From the NCBI RefSeq assembly GCF_963662255.1, contig NC_085052.1, forward strand, positions 8,621,807-8,685,806: a stretch of 64,000 nucleotides of DNA, written 5' to 3'. The DNA is from Cinclus cinclus (lineage: Eukaryota > Chordata > Aves > Passeriformes > Cinclidae). Under the pieces are notes generated by a model. It ran no database searches. It had not been told where the DNA came from and saw only the letters and a list, made by a program, of their open reading frames with translations. A program made the translations under genes and the position numbers. Positions 63,126 through 64,000 of the stretch are shown here, one piece after another. Position 1 is the first letter of the stretch. Every line of letters begins with the position of its first letter.

Positions 63126-64000
63126 GAATAAGGTTAAGAAGATAGAAGAAGGTTGCTGGAGCCTGGATGTGGAAATAAGAAAATTGCCTATTGAGTGTGG
63201 AAATCTCCTTTCAGAATTCATCTGATAACGCAAACAGGCCACCTGCTATACCAACAATAAACCAACCTGTAAGCTTTTGTGCAGCACCTTTAATTCACAC
63301 GAACCCAACATTCCTATGGAGGCCTTTTTTACCGGTGGGGGAGCAAGGGGAGGAATGCTCCAGGAGAACTAACTGCTGAAGGATCCTATCCCCACATGCT
63401 AAGGGAAAAGGGATCTCTAATAGACGTAATGAGGGAAAAAGAGCTGTAGCTGTTGTAAGAAAAATGCTTTAAGAAAAAGGCAGCAGAGGTGTGCTTCCTA
63501 TTAGTCTGCACTTGGAACAGTGGAATGCATTGAAGGTAAAAAAACGAGAGAAAAAAAAAAGGGGAATACAAAGCTTCACAATTTGCAACAAAGTAATTTG
63601 GAACAAAGATTGTTTTGCTATTTGGATTCTGGTACTTATGGAATTCGGAATTTATCATCGTCATCCATATACATGTGGGTGACCATATTCAAAAGAAAAA
63701 ATATAATGCATTCAGCCTCTGAATTCCCCTCCCCATCATTACAATTGCAAACTGCAGTCACCCCTCTGCTACTGTCCCAGAAATCACCTCCTCGCAAAAA
63801 GAGCTTCACAAGCTTCCAAAATAAAACTCTGCCACAGCCCTAACTAAACACATGCAAAGTCAGAAAACCTTCCTCACAACCTCCCTGTCACTCTACATTT
63901 ACTAATCTGTGTCTACTGACGTTTTACTAAGTGAAAACAAGACTGACCCGATGTTCAATATTTTAATGCTTTAAAACACTTGTAGATCTGATATACTGAA

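Larger units (their letters stand above)
4541..64000 (-). other. TCF7L2: 3' portion of the large TCF7L2 intron upstream of the exon
   Basis: Everything above the exon reads as one continuous intron on the minus strand. I found no sequence for the preceding constitutive exon (ending SPTART) nor for the small alternative exon (LHFQSG... to AVQ), so the intron, or the part of it 3' of that optional exon, is at least 59 kb. From memory, the human equivalent is intron 3 (about 88 kb), which carries rs7903146. Long introns of developmental transcription factors commonly hold enhancers, and many segments here look like that. Confidence 0.8.
60131..64000. other. Most 5' (transcript sense) intron segment in the window
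   Basis: Contains a purine tract at 61119-61179 and two enhancer-like stretches entered separately. No upstream TCF7L2 exon is seen up to the window edge. Remaining short open frames are chance, some built on A-rich runs (62640-62720). Confidence 0.55.

Noticed and set aside
1..64000. A novel defence, mobile or biosynthetic gene system
   Set aside because: The sequence is vertebrate intron with one TCF7L2 exon; there are no operons, CRISPR arrays, ribosome-binding sites or clustered coding genes.

Overview
The window is vertebrate nuclear DNA, almost certainly from a bird. It is about 64 kb of intron around a single small coding exon of TCF7L2 (TCF4), the Wnt/beta-catenin HMG-box transcription factor, and the gene runs on the minus strand. 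The exon (4439-4540) is 102 bp, encodes 34 residues starting YLQMKWPLLDVQAGSL and ending SPSPAHIV, and has consensus splice sites on both sides. A bird is suggested by a truncated CR1 retrotransposon with the typical CR1 ORF2 tail, by several ancient amniote repeat fragments also common in turtles and crocodilians, by low overall repeat density, and by the absence of Alu, L1 or B-type mammalian repeats. I cannot name the species.

Layout, with transcription running from high to low coordinates: 64000-4541 is the 3' portion of a large upstream intron (at least 59 kb here). 4540-4439 is the exon. 4438-1 is the first 4.4 kb of the next intron. I looked for the upstream TCF7L2 exons (the exon ending SPTART and the small alternative exon starting LHFQ) and for the next downstream exon (starting SNKVPVV) and found none, so they should lie outside the window. 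From memory of the human gene, these two introns correspond to introns 3 and 4, the region of the type 2 diabetes association signal (rs7903146, rs12255372).

Inside the introns I can support one CR1 fragment (about 12.56-12.78 kb), three MIR-like SINE fragments (26.3, 31.4, 39.3 kb), an ancient interspersed repeat at 35.3 kb, three old palindromic or MITE-like fragments (20.5, 21.8, 57.3 kb), and many simple or low-complexity tracts. Several stretches look by eye like conserved non-coding enhancers (AT-rich homeodomain-type words mixed with retained CpGs and few repeats): about 15.2-15.6, 16.65-16.77, 17.4-17.7, 18.9-19.1, 28.3-28.7, 35.9-36.5, 41.9-42.3, 45.3-45.5, 46.0-46.7, 58.0-58.6, 59.9-60.1, 61.2-61.8 and 63.0-63.1 kb. 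These are inferences that need an alignment. Two GC-rich patches (15.6-16.2 and 19.2-19.9 kb) could be internal regulatory elements.

No bacterial, viral or mobile defence-type system is present. The many short open frames of 60-217 codons lack recognisable protein features and look like chance. The points most worth following are the TCF7L2 assignment with its intronic enhancer candidates, an exon-like open segment with splice-like borders on the opposite strand at 42035-42164, and the ancient palindromic repeats.
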